From: VBWE01 sp943372645
Lineage (GTDB): Bacteria > Bacteroidota > Bacteroidia > Palsa-965
DNA length: 64,000 bases
Reading direction: 5' to 3'
NCBI GenBank assembly: GCA_943372645.1
Contig: CALRZN010000028.1
Span: forward strand, 1 to 64,000
The notes beneath the pieces were generated by a model. That model was not told the DNA's origin. It saw only the letters and a list, made by a program, of their open reading frames with translations, and did not search any database. Within the stretch, counting starts at the first letter, position 1. The number at the start of each line of letters is the position of its first letter. This document shows positions 17,302 through 25,541 of this stretch, one piece after another. The translations under genes were made by a program, and so were the position numbers.

Positions 17302-17832
17302 ATGACGCTGACTGAAATCATCATTGATCTGTTGAAAGTATTATTGCCTTCAACGATTGTATTTCTTACTGCCTATTTTGTTGTAAAACATTTTCTGGAT
17401 ACAGAAACCAAGCGCCGCCTGGCTGAAATCCGGCTGGCCAACCAGAACGTGATTACACCGATCCGTTTACAGGCGTACGAACGCGTTTCCATTTTCCTCG
17501 AGCGCGTTCACCCGAACAGCCTCGTGATGCGTGTGCATAAGCAAGGCATGAGTGCCCGCCTGTTGCAGTCGGAACTCACGCGTGTAATCCGCCAGGAATT
17601 TGATCACAACCTGTCGCAGCAAATCTACATGTCGAACCACGCCTGGGAAATGGTGAAAACCGCCAAAGAAGAAATTACCAAACTGGTAAACATCGCCGCA
17701 TCAAAACTGCCCGACACGGCTACCGGTACTGAACTCAGCCAGATGATCATCCAGATCTCGCAGCAGATTGATAAAATGCCCACCCAGGTTGCACTGGAGT
17801 ATTTGAAAAAAGAAGTAGGCCAGGTTTTCTAA
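17302..17832 (+). CDS. Single-pass membrane protein, DUF7935-like
   Basis: A 176-residue protein found in many Bacteroidota. The N-terminus has one membrane helix (IIIDLLKVLLPSTIVFLTAYFVV). A long helical cytoplasmic part follows, starting KHFLDTETKRRLAEIRLANQN, then IRLQAYERVSIFLERVHPNSLVMR, the most conserved portion. The function is unknown. A strong terminator follows directly, so it is a single-gene unit. Confidence 0.8.
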   Translation: MTLTEIIIDLLKVLLPSTIVFLTAYFVVKHFLDTETKRRLAEIRLANQNVITPIRLQAYERVSIFLERVHPNSLVMRVHKQGMSARLLQSELTRVIRQEFDHNLSQQIYMSNHAWEMVKTAKEEITKLVNIAASKLPDTATGTELSQMIIQISQQIDKMPTQVALEYLKKEVGQVF

Positions 17833-17854
17833 ACTGCACCCGAAAAAAATAGCG

Positions 17855-17889
17855 TCCCGTACTTCTTTGGAAGTGCGGGATTTTTTTTG
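17855..17889 (+). terminator. Rho-independent terminator
   Basis: TCCCGTACTTC pairs with GAAGTGCGGGA (one U-G pair) around a four-base loop, followed by eight T residues. It ends the gene 17302-17832. Confidence 0.9.
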
Positions 17890-17928
17890 ATGGATAATTT
17901 CATCAGACTTTGTTAGAGCAGTATTATA

Positions 17929-18055
17929 TTAACCACAATGGTCACAAAGGCATGCACAAAGGGCACAAAACCTTCGTGTGCATTGTGCAGTCCTTCGTGT
18001 GTGTGCCGGATAGCGCGGCGGACTTTGTGGTTAACGAAGTGATAGTTCAGTTCCT
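17929..18055 (+). repeat. Dispersed intergenic repeat family B, copy 1
   Basis: Begins TTAACCACAA (17929-17938), continues GGCATGCACAAAGGGCACAA and CTTCGTGTGCATTGTGCAG, returns with GGACTTTGTGGTTAA (about 18019-18033) and ends with CAGTTCCTC. The ends are inverted, so RNA or single-stranded DNA folds into a long hairpin. Further copies are at 41041-41179 and 63387-63525. Confidence 0.85.
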
Positions 18056-18092
18056 CCATCAAATTCATAACCACAAAAACGATCGGAACCGT

Positions 18093-18100
18093 TATCTTTG
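18093..18100 (+). promoter_or_regulatory. Putative -7 promoter box of the acyl-CoA mutase gene
   Basis: TATCTTTG matches TAnnTTTG exactly and is followed by GCCCC. The start codon is 27 bases downstream. No clear TTG is found 19-21 bases upstream. Confidence 0.5.
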
Positions 18101-18126
18101 CCCCGTTCCATTTTAAACGCAGCAGC

Positions 18127-19707
18127 ATGTCAAAATCAGGCGAAGAAAACGAGCGCAAAGAAAAATTTCTGACCGACTCGGGCATCGAAATCAAACGCAC
18201 GTATCCGAAAACCGATATCCCGGAAGAACAGCCGGGGCAGTTCCCGTTTACACGCGGTGTGCAGCCCAGCATGTACCGCGGCAAATTGTGGACGATGCGC
18301 CAGTATGCCGGTTTTTCTACCGCAGAAGAATCGAACAAACGCTACCATTACCTGCTGAAAAACGGCACCACCGGTTTGTCGGTTGCTTTTGACCTGCCCA
18401 CGCAGATCGGTTACGATTCGGATCATGTTTTTTCCGAAGGCGAAGTGGGCAAATCGGGCGTAGCCATTGATTCGCTGCGCGATATGGAAATTCTGTTCAG
18501 CGGTATCAAACTGGATGAAGTAACTACATCCATGACGATTAACTCAACAGCCGCCGTGCTGCTAAGCATGTACATTGCGCTGGCAAAAAAACAGGGTGCT
18601 GACATCAAAAAAATTTCCGGCACCATTCAAAATGATTTGCTGAAAGAATACGCGGCCCGCGGCACGTACATTTATCCGCCGAAGCCTTCGATGCGCATCA
18701 TCACCGATATTTTTGAATACTGCAGCACCGAGGTTCCGAAATGGAATACGATTTCCATTTCCGGTTATCACATCCGCGAGGCGGGTTCAACAGCGGTGCA
18801 GGAACTGGCGTTTACACTGAGCAACGGCAAGGCGTATCTGCAGGCGGCCATGGCCAAGGGACTGGATATTGATGTGTTTGCAAAACGGCTTTCGTTTTTC
18901 TTTAATGCACACAACAACTTTTTTGAAGAAGTGGCCAAGTTCCGCGCCGCGCGCCGCATGTGGGCGCAGATTACCAAAGAACTCGGCGCAAAAGATCCGC
19001 GTTCGATGATGCTGCGTTTTCATACCCAAACCGGCGGCAGCACACTCACCGCGCAGCAGCCGCAAAACAACATTGTGCGCGTTACCATGCAGGCCCTCGC
19101 CGCGGTAATGGGCGGCACACAGAGTTTACACACCAACGGTTTTGATGAAGCCCTCGCACTGCCCACCGAAGAAGCAGCCCGCATCGCCCTGCGCACACAG
19201 CAGATCATCGCGCTCGAAAGCGGCGCTGCCGATACCGTTGATCCGCTGGCCGGTTCGTGGTTTGTAGAATCGCTTACCAACGAAGTAGAAGCAGCAGCCT
19301 GGGAATACATCCGCAAAATAGATGCAATGGGTGGTTCTGTGGCGGCCATTGAACAAGGTTTTATGCAGGATGAAATCGCTTCATCCTCTTATAAATATCA
19401 GTCCGATATTCAGTCGGGCGAAAAAGTAATTGTTGGCGTAAATAAATTCCAGGTGGAAGAAGCGCCCGCCGAAAACCTGTTTACAGTTGATGACAGCATC
19501 CGCATCCAGCAGATGGATAAACTGAAACAGCTGAAAGCTGAACGGAATAACGAACAGGTAAAACAGCTGTTACAAAAACTCGAAACCGCCGCACGCGGTA
19601 CCGAAAACCTGATGCCGCTGATTCTCGAAGCGGTGGAAGCCTACGCCACACTGGGTGAAATTTCGGATGTGTTCCGTGGGGTGTTTGGCGAATATAAAGG
19701 GGTTTAA
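18127..19707 (+). CDS. B12-dependent acyl-CoA (methylmalonyl-CoA) mutase, large catalytic subunit only
   Basis: A 526-residue TIM-barrel subunit of the methylmalonyl-CoA mutase family, which rearranges the carbon skeleton of acyl-CoA with adenosylcobalamin, for instance methylmalonyl-CoA to succinyl-CoA. Seen: FPFTRGVQPSMYRGKLWTMRQYAGFS near the N-terminus, TTGLSVAFDLPTQIGYDSD, SISGYHIREAGSTAVQE, RMWAQITKE, RFHTQTGGSTLTAQQPQNN and GGTQSLHTNGFDEALALP. The chain ends at residue 526 with no cobalamin-binding domain (no DxHxxG), so a separate small subunit must supply B12. None is encoded beside it. Whether the substrate is methylmalonyl-CoA, isobutyryl-CoA or a hydroxyacyl-CoA is not settled. 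Confidence 0.9.
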   Translation: MSKSGEENERKEKFLTDSGIEIKRTYPKTDIPEEQPGQFPFTRGVQPSMYRGKLWTMRQYAGFSTAEESNKRYHYLLKNGTTGLSVAFDLPTQIGYDSDHVFSEGEVGKSGVAIDSLRDMEILFSGIKLDEVTTSMTINSTAAVLLSMYIALAKKQGADIKKISGTIQNDLLKEYAARGTYIYPPKPSMRIITDIFEYCSTEVPKWNTISISGYHIREAGSTAVQELAFTLSNGKAYLQAAMAKGLDIDVFAKRLSFFFNAHNNFFEEVAKFRAARRMWAQITKELGAKDPRSMMLRFHTQTGGSTLTAQQPQNNIVRVTMQALAAVMGGTQSLHTNGFDEALALPTEEAARIALRTQQIIALESGAADTVDPLAGSWFVESLTNEVEAAAWEYIRKIDAMGGSVAAIEQGFMQDEIASSSYKYQSDIQSGEKVIVGVNKFQVEEAPAENLFTVDDSIRIQQMDKLKQLKAERNNEQVKQLLQKLETAARGTENLMPLILEAVEAYATLGEISDVFRGVFGEYKGV

Positions 19708-19710
19708 AAG

Positions 19711-19828
19711 GATTTTTGATTTTCGATTTTTGATTTAAAGGTATCAGGTACACCGTCAGTCTGAGCGACAGTCGAAGACGGCGTGTGATAAATCCAATCA
19801 AAAATCGAAAATCAAAAAATCAAAAATC
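19711..19828 (+). repeat. Dispersed intergenic hairpin family A, copy 1
   Basis: Arms of about 25 bases (GATTTTTGATTTTCGATTTT onward and its reverse complement near 19797-19822) surround a core with ACACCGTCAGTCTGAGC and GTCGAAGACGGCGTGTGATA. It fills a convergent gap and can fold on both strands. Other copies are at 22694-22843 (inverted) and 29292-29415. Confidence 0.88.
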
Positions 19829-19837
19829 GCTACGATC

Positions 19838-21013
19838 TTAATTGCGTACCAACTTCTCCGTAACGGTTCCTTTATCGGTTTTCAACTGCACAAAATAAAT
19901 ACCTGCGGGCAGTTCGCGCACACTGGTTTGTACCTGCAACAGGCCGGAAACAAAGGTTTGTTTTCCTGCTATCGTTTTTACGGTTTCACCAAGCATATTG
20001 GTCAGTACCACTTCGCCTTCGATGGTTTCGTTTGCTGAAATGCCGATGGTAAGTATATCATTGGCCGGGTTCGGAAACAAACCAAGGCCTACCGGCTCCG
20101 GCGCGGGCTGTGGCGTAATGGCAGTGTTAAACAATGAATGCAGCTCCACATCAGTGGTATTAAGTACCCAGCGGTTGCCGTTTCCGATGGTAGAAGGACT
20201 GCTGTTTGCTGCATAATGTGCAACAAAAGCCACCAGTTTTATTTTGCTGTCGTTGTAATTGGCCGGTACCTGGTAATTTACGGAAACCGTGTACGGTGTA
20301 TTCAGCGCTGGTGTGTTCGGAATTATTCCGGATGATCCCCAGGTGCCGTTGAGCGAACTGCGCAGCACGTGGCGGTGCGGATAACCGGAGATGTAGGTGG
20401 TGGAACTGTTCCATTGCCCCGGGTAATATGTGTTTGCAAACTGCGCATCGTAACATTTCTGATCCCAGCCCGAGCCGCTGCCGATTACGCTGTCTTCTAC
20501 AAGGTACAGGCTGATGCGGTAATCACCGGCCGGAACGGTTTGCAGAAACGAGGTGTTCACCGTTGCACTGATCATGCGGCTGGATGCGTTGTACGTGCCT
20601 TGTATATCAACCGAAACGCGTGGTGATTCATTTGTGTAGATGCGAGTTACCACGGTATCGAAACCGCCTACGGTCATGTATGGTTCGGTGGAAAGCCACG
20701 GAAACGTTACACGATCAATCATAATTGCAGGAGCAAAACCGAACGACGGATTGGCAAACTCCTGTTCTATGGCATCGGTAAACGGGCCGCTCATCGAATC
20801 CACACCAAAACCTTCGTGAATGGTATAGAGCACGGTATTACCGGCATGCTGCTGGTGCCAGGTGAGCAGGTTATAGGATTGCGGCGGACACATGCCGCAC
20901 AGCGTTGTTGTAAATTCTTCCATCAGCACCCGTTTAACAGGTGCGGTTTGTGCAGTCCCGGAAATTACAAATACCAGGCCGATTGCGATAGTAAACCATG
21001 TTTTCGTTTTCAT
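19838..21013 (-). CDS. Omp28-like T9SS type A secreted protein
   Basis: A 391-residue secreted protein. The chosen start gives MKTKTWFTIAIGLVFVISGTAQ, a clean signal peptide. The first mature domain (VKRVLMEEFTTTLCGMCPP, Cys39 and Cys42) is thioredoxin-like and typical of Omp28-related proteins. A beta-rich domain follows. The last 75 or so residues (GLFPNPANDILTIGISA through VQLKTDKGTVTEKLVRN) are a type A sorting domain, so export through T9SS to the cell surface is expected. The gene is convergent with the acyl-CoA mutase gene. Confidence 0.88.
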   Translation of the reverse strand: MKTKTWFTIAIGLVFVISGTAQTAPVKRVLMEEFTTTLCGMCPPQSYNLLTWHQQHAGNTVLYTIHEGFGVDSMSGPFTDAIEQEFANPSFGFAPAIMIDRVTFPWLSTEPYMTVGGFDTVVTRIYTNESPRVSVDIQGTYNASSRMISATVNTSFLQTVPAGDYRISLYLVEDSVIGSGSGWDQKCYDAQFANTYYPGQWNSSTTYISGYPHRHVLRSSLNGTWGSSGIIPNTPALNTPYTVSVNYQVPANYNDSKIKLVAFVAHYAANSSPSTIGNGNRWVLNTTDVELHSLFNTAITPQPAPEPVGLGLFPNPANDILTIGISANETIEGEVVLTNMLGETVKTIAGKQTFVSGLLQVQTSVRELPAGIYFVQLKTDKGTVTEKLVRN

Positions 21014-21103
21014 CTTATGCTGTTTTTGAATGACCGGACAAAATTGGGTAGTCTGTCTTTTAAAACACAACCGATGCCGTTCAAAAGTTCCGTTTCCGAA
21101 ATC

Positions 21104-22612
21104 TTATTTCGGTGCAATGGATTTGTGCAATGGAAAACCGTTGGCCTGTGCGGCAATCCAGGAATCGAAATCAAAATAGCCGTAACGCAGCTGGTTATTT
21201 TTAAGCGGGGCCTGCTGCTGCAGCACGAGCTGCAGTTTATGAAATCCCGCTGCCCGGCTGTTGCGTGCCGTTGTGTGGAGGAGCGGGGAGGATAGTGCAG
21301 TTGCAAAAGCCTCCGCAAAAACATCGCCCGGCGTATTTTTCTTCAGTTGTTTCCGCAGTGAACGGATACGATAAAGCAGCAGTTCGTAATCCGACAACTC
21401 ATAATAAATGACAAGGCCGAGCAGTTCGGTTTCGGGATCAAACAGCGTAAGCATTGCACGCCGCGCATGATGCTGCCGGAGCGCTTCACGGAATTTACCG
21501 GTATAAACAGAAGCAACCGTATAATTCATCAGGAAGATCAAAACAATACTATTGCTGAAGCGATAATCCTGGCGGATAATTGTCTGCTGTATCGTCCGGC
21601 ATTGTTCGTATGCCTGCTGTCCGTGCCGTTTTTTCAGCAGAAAAGCAACCTGGTTATTCAGCAGGTTCACATACGTATCATTAATCCGTGCGGTGAGTTT
21701 GCGTTTCGGAATGCTCCTGTAAAAACGGGTTGCTTTTTCAATATACTGTTCATTGCCGCTTTTCTGCAGCTGCATGCCGGCCACAAAAATATTGTTCAGT
21801 GCAGTAATGTATTCAAAACTGCGCGACAGCAGGTGGCGGCGGTCGGCTTCCATCTGTTCCGCAAACAGCTGGCGGTATTTCAGGCTGTTTTTCCAGTCGC
21901 TGAGCAAGCGGTAACAACTGCTCATGGTCTGGCAGTATTCCCGCATCAGTGTAAATTCCATGCTGCGGCCCCGCACCGTTTTTTGGATCACGGCAATCCA
22001 TTTGCGTACCTGGTTCAGTTCGGCCGCGGTGGCAGGTTTTTCGCGGTTGAGCAGTTTCCAGGTCGCTACATTGTACCGCCTGATCTGGAGCCATTGCTCC
22101 ACGTGCTGCAGTGTGGAGGTAATTGCTGCGGCAGCCACCGTATCGTTTTTTTTCGATCGCGGCTCCAGCAGGCCGATGCGCAGCTGCCAGTCGATACACA
22201 CCGGCAGAAACAGGAGTTTGTCGTGCTCGAGGCACAGCCGGTACGCCTGTTCTACCGAGCGGCGCAGTGCATCAAACTGTTTTTTGCGGAGCAGGATTTC
22301 GGCCTGCATGAACTTGCGCAGGATGATGGTTTCGGGCGTTCCTGTGGCGTGAAAATTTTCAAGGCTCCGCAGCGTGGTTTCAAATGCGTAATGTTTCATA
22401 CGCTTGAACTGTTCCGGCGAAGCGGCCTGTACAGCGGACTGCAGCGCAGGTTCGTCATACACATCCATCTGCTCCAGTTCGCGCAGCAGTTTCCGGTAGG
22501 TTTTGGTAAACCGGCGCTGCTGCAGCTGATCGGTGTAAATTGTGAGGTACCGTTTTTCGTTTACATCAAGCGATTTTACAAGCCGGTAAAGCTGGTCGGA
22601 AGGTGTTTTCAT
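21104..22612 (-). CDS. Helical-repeat protein of unknown function, Bacteroidota type
   Basis: A 502-residue cytosolic protein. The N-terminus MKTPSDQLYRLVKSLDVNEKRYLTIYTDQL resembles a group of Bacteroidota hypothetical proteins whose members begin similarly (S-L-x-x-x-E-K-R-Y). The rest is predicted all-helical with paired antiparallel helices, similar in feel to TPR arrays, but no canonical repeat is clear. Basic residues are common. No catalytic motif was seen. A TAAATTTG box at 22662-22669 on the minus strand could be its promoter. The preceding in-frame codons were rejected. Confidence 0.75.
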   Translation of the reverse strand: MKTPSDQLYRLVKSLDVNEKRYLTIYTDQLQQRRFTKTYRKLLRELEQMDVYDEPALQSAVQAASPEQFKRMKHYAFETTLRSLENFHATGTPETIILRKFMQAEILLRKKQFDALRRSVEQAYRLCLEHDKLLFLPVCIDWQLRIGLLEPRSKKNDTVAAAAITSTLQHVEQWLQIRRYNVATWKLLNREKPATAAELNQVRKWIAVIQKTVRGRSMEFTLMREYCQTMSSCYRLLSDWKNSLKYRQLFAEQMEADRRHLLSRSFEYITALNNIFVAGMQLQKSGNEQYIEKATRFYRSIPKRKLTARINDTYVNLLNNQVAFLLKKRHGQQAYEQCRTIQQTIIRQDYRFSNSIVLIFLMNYTVASVYTGKFREALRQHHARRAMLTLFDPETELLGLVIYYELSDYELLLYRIRSLRKQLKKNTPGDVFAEAFATALSSPLLHTTARNSRAAGFHKLQLVLQQQAPLKNNQLRYGYFDFDSWIAAQANGFPLHKSIAPK

Positions 22613-22661
22613 GCAACAGGCGCGAATAATAAAATAACGAAACAAGGCGGATTTCGTTAGT

Positions 22662-22669
22662 CAAATTTA
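22662..22669 (-). promoter_or_regulatory. Putative -7 promoter box of the helical-repeat gene
   Basis: TAAATTTG on the minus strand, an exact TAnnTTTG match 50 bases upstream of the start at 22612. A TTTTG sits just before it, so the spacing is not canonical. Confidence 0.35.
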
Positions 22670-22693
22670 CGCAAAAGTTACGTTTCAGAGAAA

Positions 22694-22843
22694 GATTTTT
22701 GATTGGCGATTTTTGAATTTTGATTGGATTTATCACACGCCGTCTTCGACTGTCGCCTTCCCGCATTCGCGCAATCACCGCTTCGGAAGTCAAGCTCAGA
22801 CTGACGGTGTAACTGATACCTCTTAAATCAAAAATCAAAAATC
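22694..22843 (-). repeat. Dispersed intergenic hairpin family A, copy 2
   Basis: Inverted relative to copy 1. The core reads ATCACACGCCGTCTTCGACTG through CTCAGACTGACGGTGTAACTG with an extra 30-base insertion in the loop. The outer arms are GATTTTTGATT-like and TCAAAAATC-like. It lies between two minus-strand genes. Confidence 0.85.
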
Positions 22844-22850
22844 AGTTGCG

Positions 22851-24380
22851 TTACTTACTTGTAATAATAAACTCCACCCGCCTGTTTTTTTCGCGGCCCT
22901 CGGGTGTGGCGTTGGGTTCTACCGGTTTGTCTTCACCGAAGCCCCGCGAAACCACGCGGTCGTCGGTAATACCTTTGTCCGCCAGGTAGGTTTTAACGGC
23001 CGCAGCCCGGTCTTCGGACAATTTCTGGTTGGATGCATTATCGCCCACGTCATCGGTATGGCCGTGAATTTCAATTTTCATGGTGGCGTTTTCCTGCAGC
23101 AGCGCAACTACTTTATCGAGTTCGGGGAACGATTCGGATTGCAGTGTTGCTTTTCCGAAATCGAAAAAAATATTGTTGAGGCGGATCGGTTTATTTATTT
23201 CAATCGGCACGAGGTACAGGTCGCGTTTCAGTTCGCGGTAATCTTTTAATTCGCGCAGATCAATATTTTCGCTGATGGCATAATACCCCGGTGCATCGGC
23301 TTTAAATCCATACTGGTGGCCCTGCGGCAGCACAATCTGGTATTCACCTGTACCCGGTGTGGATGAAGCAATACCGGCTTCGGTGCCTTCCGGTAATTTG
23401 AAATAACTGATGGCAGCCTGCAGCGGTTTCCCGGTTTTGGCATCCAGCACTTTGCCCGTAACCAGCACCACCGGTTTCGGCCGGTTTTCAGGAACGAGTT
23501 CGATGCGGATCAGGTCCGTGCCGCCAAAGCCGTTCGGATCGGAACTCACCATGTACGCAATTTTACCCGTTGCCGGAACGGTGTAATACGCATCCCAATA
23601 CGGCGTATTGATAGTGGGGCCGAGGTTTACCGGCTCACTCCATTTCAGCCACGTATCATCGAGACGGCGCGTCATCCAGATATCGCTGCTGCCATATCCG
23701 CCCGGACGATCGGATGAAAAATAAAGCGTAATTCCATCGGCCGCCACAAAGGGTGTTGATTCACTGTACTGCGCTGTACTGAACGGCAGTTTTTCGGGCT
23801 GACTCCAGTTTGTGTTGTTTTCGCGGTGCGAAACATACAGGTCGGAGATGTCTTTTTTCTCATCTTCGCCCAGGTACAGGATCATGTTTTTATTATCCGG
23901 ACTGAGGCAGATGCCGGCGTATTTGCCCTGGCTCATTTTTTCATACCGTTTGATATTGATCGCTTCCGGATCGCCCCAGCCTTCCGCAGTCATGCGGCAT
24001 ACGGAGTAACCCGGCCGCGCATATTCCCCGTTTTTAAAAATGCCGCGGACGATGCGGCTGTTGCCATCCACGCTCTGGTAAAACAACGCGTTTTTGGTGG
24101 TGCGGTTAAACGGTTTGCCCAGGTGTTTGGCAGGCATCCACTGGCTGTCGGGGCCGAGTTTGCAGTACCAGATGTCCTGTGTTTCCTGCGGCGAAAGGGT
24201 GTTTTCCGGGTGATTGTCGCGTGTGAAAAACAACTTGCTGCCGTCGGGCGTAATGTAGGGCTGTATTTCGGCATACGCCGAGTTTACGTTTTTACCGAGG
24301 TTCACCAGTTTCCGTTTCTCCTGTGCGAAAAAGGGATTACTGCACACGAGCAGTAATCCCCATACGATTGTTTTTTTCAT
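22851..24380 (-). CDS. PD40-propeller OmpA-family outer-membrane protein
   Basis: A 509-residue protein with a signal peptide (MKKTIVWGLLLVCSNPFFAQ). Residues about 25-290 hold PD40/WD40-like propeller blades (SPDNKNMILYLG, ADGITLYFSSDRPGGYGSSDIW, LGPTINTPYWDAYYTV). A carboxypeptidase-regulatory-like domain follows near 305-385 (VTGKVLDAKTGKPLQAAISYF). The C-terminal 120 residues are an OmpA domain with HGHTDDVGDNASNQKLSEDRA, which binds peptidoglycan. The usual architecture of such proteins in T9SS-bearing bacteria. It starts 5 bases after the upstream gene's stop, so the two are co-transcribed. Confidence 0.92.
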   Translation of the reverse strand: MKKTIVWGLLLVCSNPFFAQEKRKLVNLGKNVNSAYAEIQPYITPDGSKLFFTRDNHPENTLSPQETQDIWYCKLGPDSQWMPAKHLGKPFNRTTKNALFYQSVDGNSRIVRGIFKNGEYARPGYSVCRMTAEGWGDPEAINIKRYEKMSQGKYAGICLSPDNKNMILYLGEDEKKDISDLYVSHRENNTNWSQPEKLPFSTAQYSESTPFVAADGITLYFSSDRPGGYGSSDIWMTRRLDDTWLKWSEPVNLGPTINTPYWDAYYTVPATGKIAYMVSSDPNGFGGTDLIRIELVPENRPKPVVLVTGKVLDAKTGKPLQAAISYFKLPEGTEAGIASSTPGTGEYQIVLPQGHQYGFKADAPGYYAISENIDLRELKDYRELKRDLYLVPIEINKPIRLNNIFFDFGKATLQSESFPELDKVVALLQENATMKIEIHGHTDDVGDNASNQKLSEDRAAAVKTYLADKGITDDRVVSRGFGEDKPVEPNATPEGREKNRRVEFIITSK

Positions 24381-24385
24381 ACGAT

Positions 24386-25333
24386 TTATTCGGTTGTGCG
24401 TTCTTCCGAAGCCGGTTTTACATACCCCAGTTTGGTTGATTTGCGCGAGGCCAGTGCGATGGCAAAACTGCCGTGGAAATAAATACCGTCAACAGGGCGG
24501 TAACCGATTTCCATCTGCGTCATCATGCCTTTTGCTTTGCCCTTGGTCTGTTTGCGTGGCTGCGGCACATACATGCGGAAACCGCCGCGTGCACCGATCG
24601 GATTTTTCGGATAATAATCGCGGTACGAAACCCCTTCGCGTTTTACCGTTGTAACGGGCAGAATAAGTGCATCAAGAAATAAGCAGTTGAGCATTCCGCC
24701 GCCCTTGGTATTGTATTGTTTGGTACTGATTTCAAGGTTGGCTGTGCGGAATTTGATGAGTCCTGCATAAATACCGGTAGAACTGAAACCCACATAATCG
24801 GGCATATTGCCAATGTTGTACCCGTCAGCATCTTCCACGGCAGCAATGGGGCTGCGGCGAACGAAGAGGCCGCCGTGTATGCCTGTTAAACTTACCCGGT
24901 GTGCAGGCACCTTGATGAATTTGGTTGTTTCAACCACATCCCCGTTGTTATTAGTTGATTCGGTGCGGTCGAGTACAATTTTGGTGGGTTTTATTTTTTC
25001 ACTTGATTTCAGGATGAAGCTGCCTCCCAGTTCGAGGTTAAAATTGTGCGGCACTACTTTTCCGCCGGCAAGACGGCCGAATGTAAACCAGCCCTGGCGG
25101 ATCGCAAACTCAGGAATGATTTTGTTTTTATAATTGGCCATACCCCACAATCCGACATTGATGCTCATGCCTTCGAAATTCTGCAGCGGCACATCGAAAT
25201 GAAAAAAGTCGCAGGCAATAACCAGGTTGCTTACATCGGCAGCATCGTCTTTTACAATTTTATAATCAATCTGCTGACTAAACAACCCTGTAGTTGCAGA
25301 AAACAGGCCGAGGGTAAAGAGGAAACGTTTCAT
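24386..25333 (-). CDS. Exported protein of unknown function, partner of the PD40-OmpA protein
   Basis: A 315-residue protein with signal peptide ending GLFSQ. It has no family I can name, but resembles small outer-membrane proteins encoded beside PD40-OmpA genes in Bacteroidota. Visible are beta-strand-rich stretches (KVVPHNFNLELGGSFILKS, GYRPVDGIYFHGSFAIALASR) and a basic tail. Five bases separate it from the gene at 22851-24380. The CAAATGTC at 25350-25357 just upstream may be part of a divergent promoter. Confidence 0.65.
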   Translation of the reverse strand: MKRFLFTLGLFSATTGLFSQQIDYKIVKDDAADVSNLVIACDFFHFDVPLQNFEGMSINVGLWGMANYKNKIIPEFAIRQGWFTFGRLAGGKVVPHNFNLELGGSFILKSSEKIKPTKIVLDRTESTNNNGDVVETTKFIKVPAHRVSLTGIHGGLFVRRSPIAAVEDADGYNIGNMPDYVGFSSTGIYAGLIKFRTANLEISTKQYNTKGGGMLNCLFLDALILPVTTVKREGVSYRDYYPKNPIGARGGFRMYVPQPRKQTKGKAKGMMTQMEIGYRPVDGIYFHGSFAIALASRKSTKLGYVKPASEERTTE

Positions 25334-25349
25334 GGCTTTTATTTTTTTT

Positions 25350-25532
25350 CAAATGTCCTCCGAAGCCGATTGTTCGGCAATACGACATTTGCCCTATTTT
25401 TTTTCAGCGCCAGCTGGTACGCAGGCTCCTGTTTTAGGCAGCTGTACGGGTTTAACCGTAGGGGGTGCAGAAACGGAAACCGTTACTTTGCGTGCTGCTT
25501 TCGCAGGGGCGAATAACATTTGCCCTATTTTT
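25350..25532. promoter_or_regulatory. Divergent upstream region with repeated ACATTTG boxes
   Basis: The gap between the minus-strand gene ending its upstream side at 25333 and the kinase start at 25542 holds a 17-bp direct repeat ACATTTGCCCTATTTTT at 25385-25401 and 25516-25532. CAAATGTC at 25350-25357 is the reverse complement of GACATTTG at 25384-25391. A GTTACTTTGC at 25483-25492 resembles a promoter -7 box. No gene is convincing here. Confidence 0.45.
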
Positions 25533-25541
25533 ATCCCCGGT

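Noticed and set aside
21467..22660. 397-residue frame antisense to the helical-repeat gene
   Set aside because: It mirrors the codon periodicity of the minus-strand gene and has no recognisable motif.
25332..25541. Long N-terminal extension of the histidine kinase
   Set aside because: These codons run through promoter repeats and carry no signal peptide. The start at 25542 gives a clean signal anchor.
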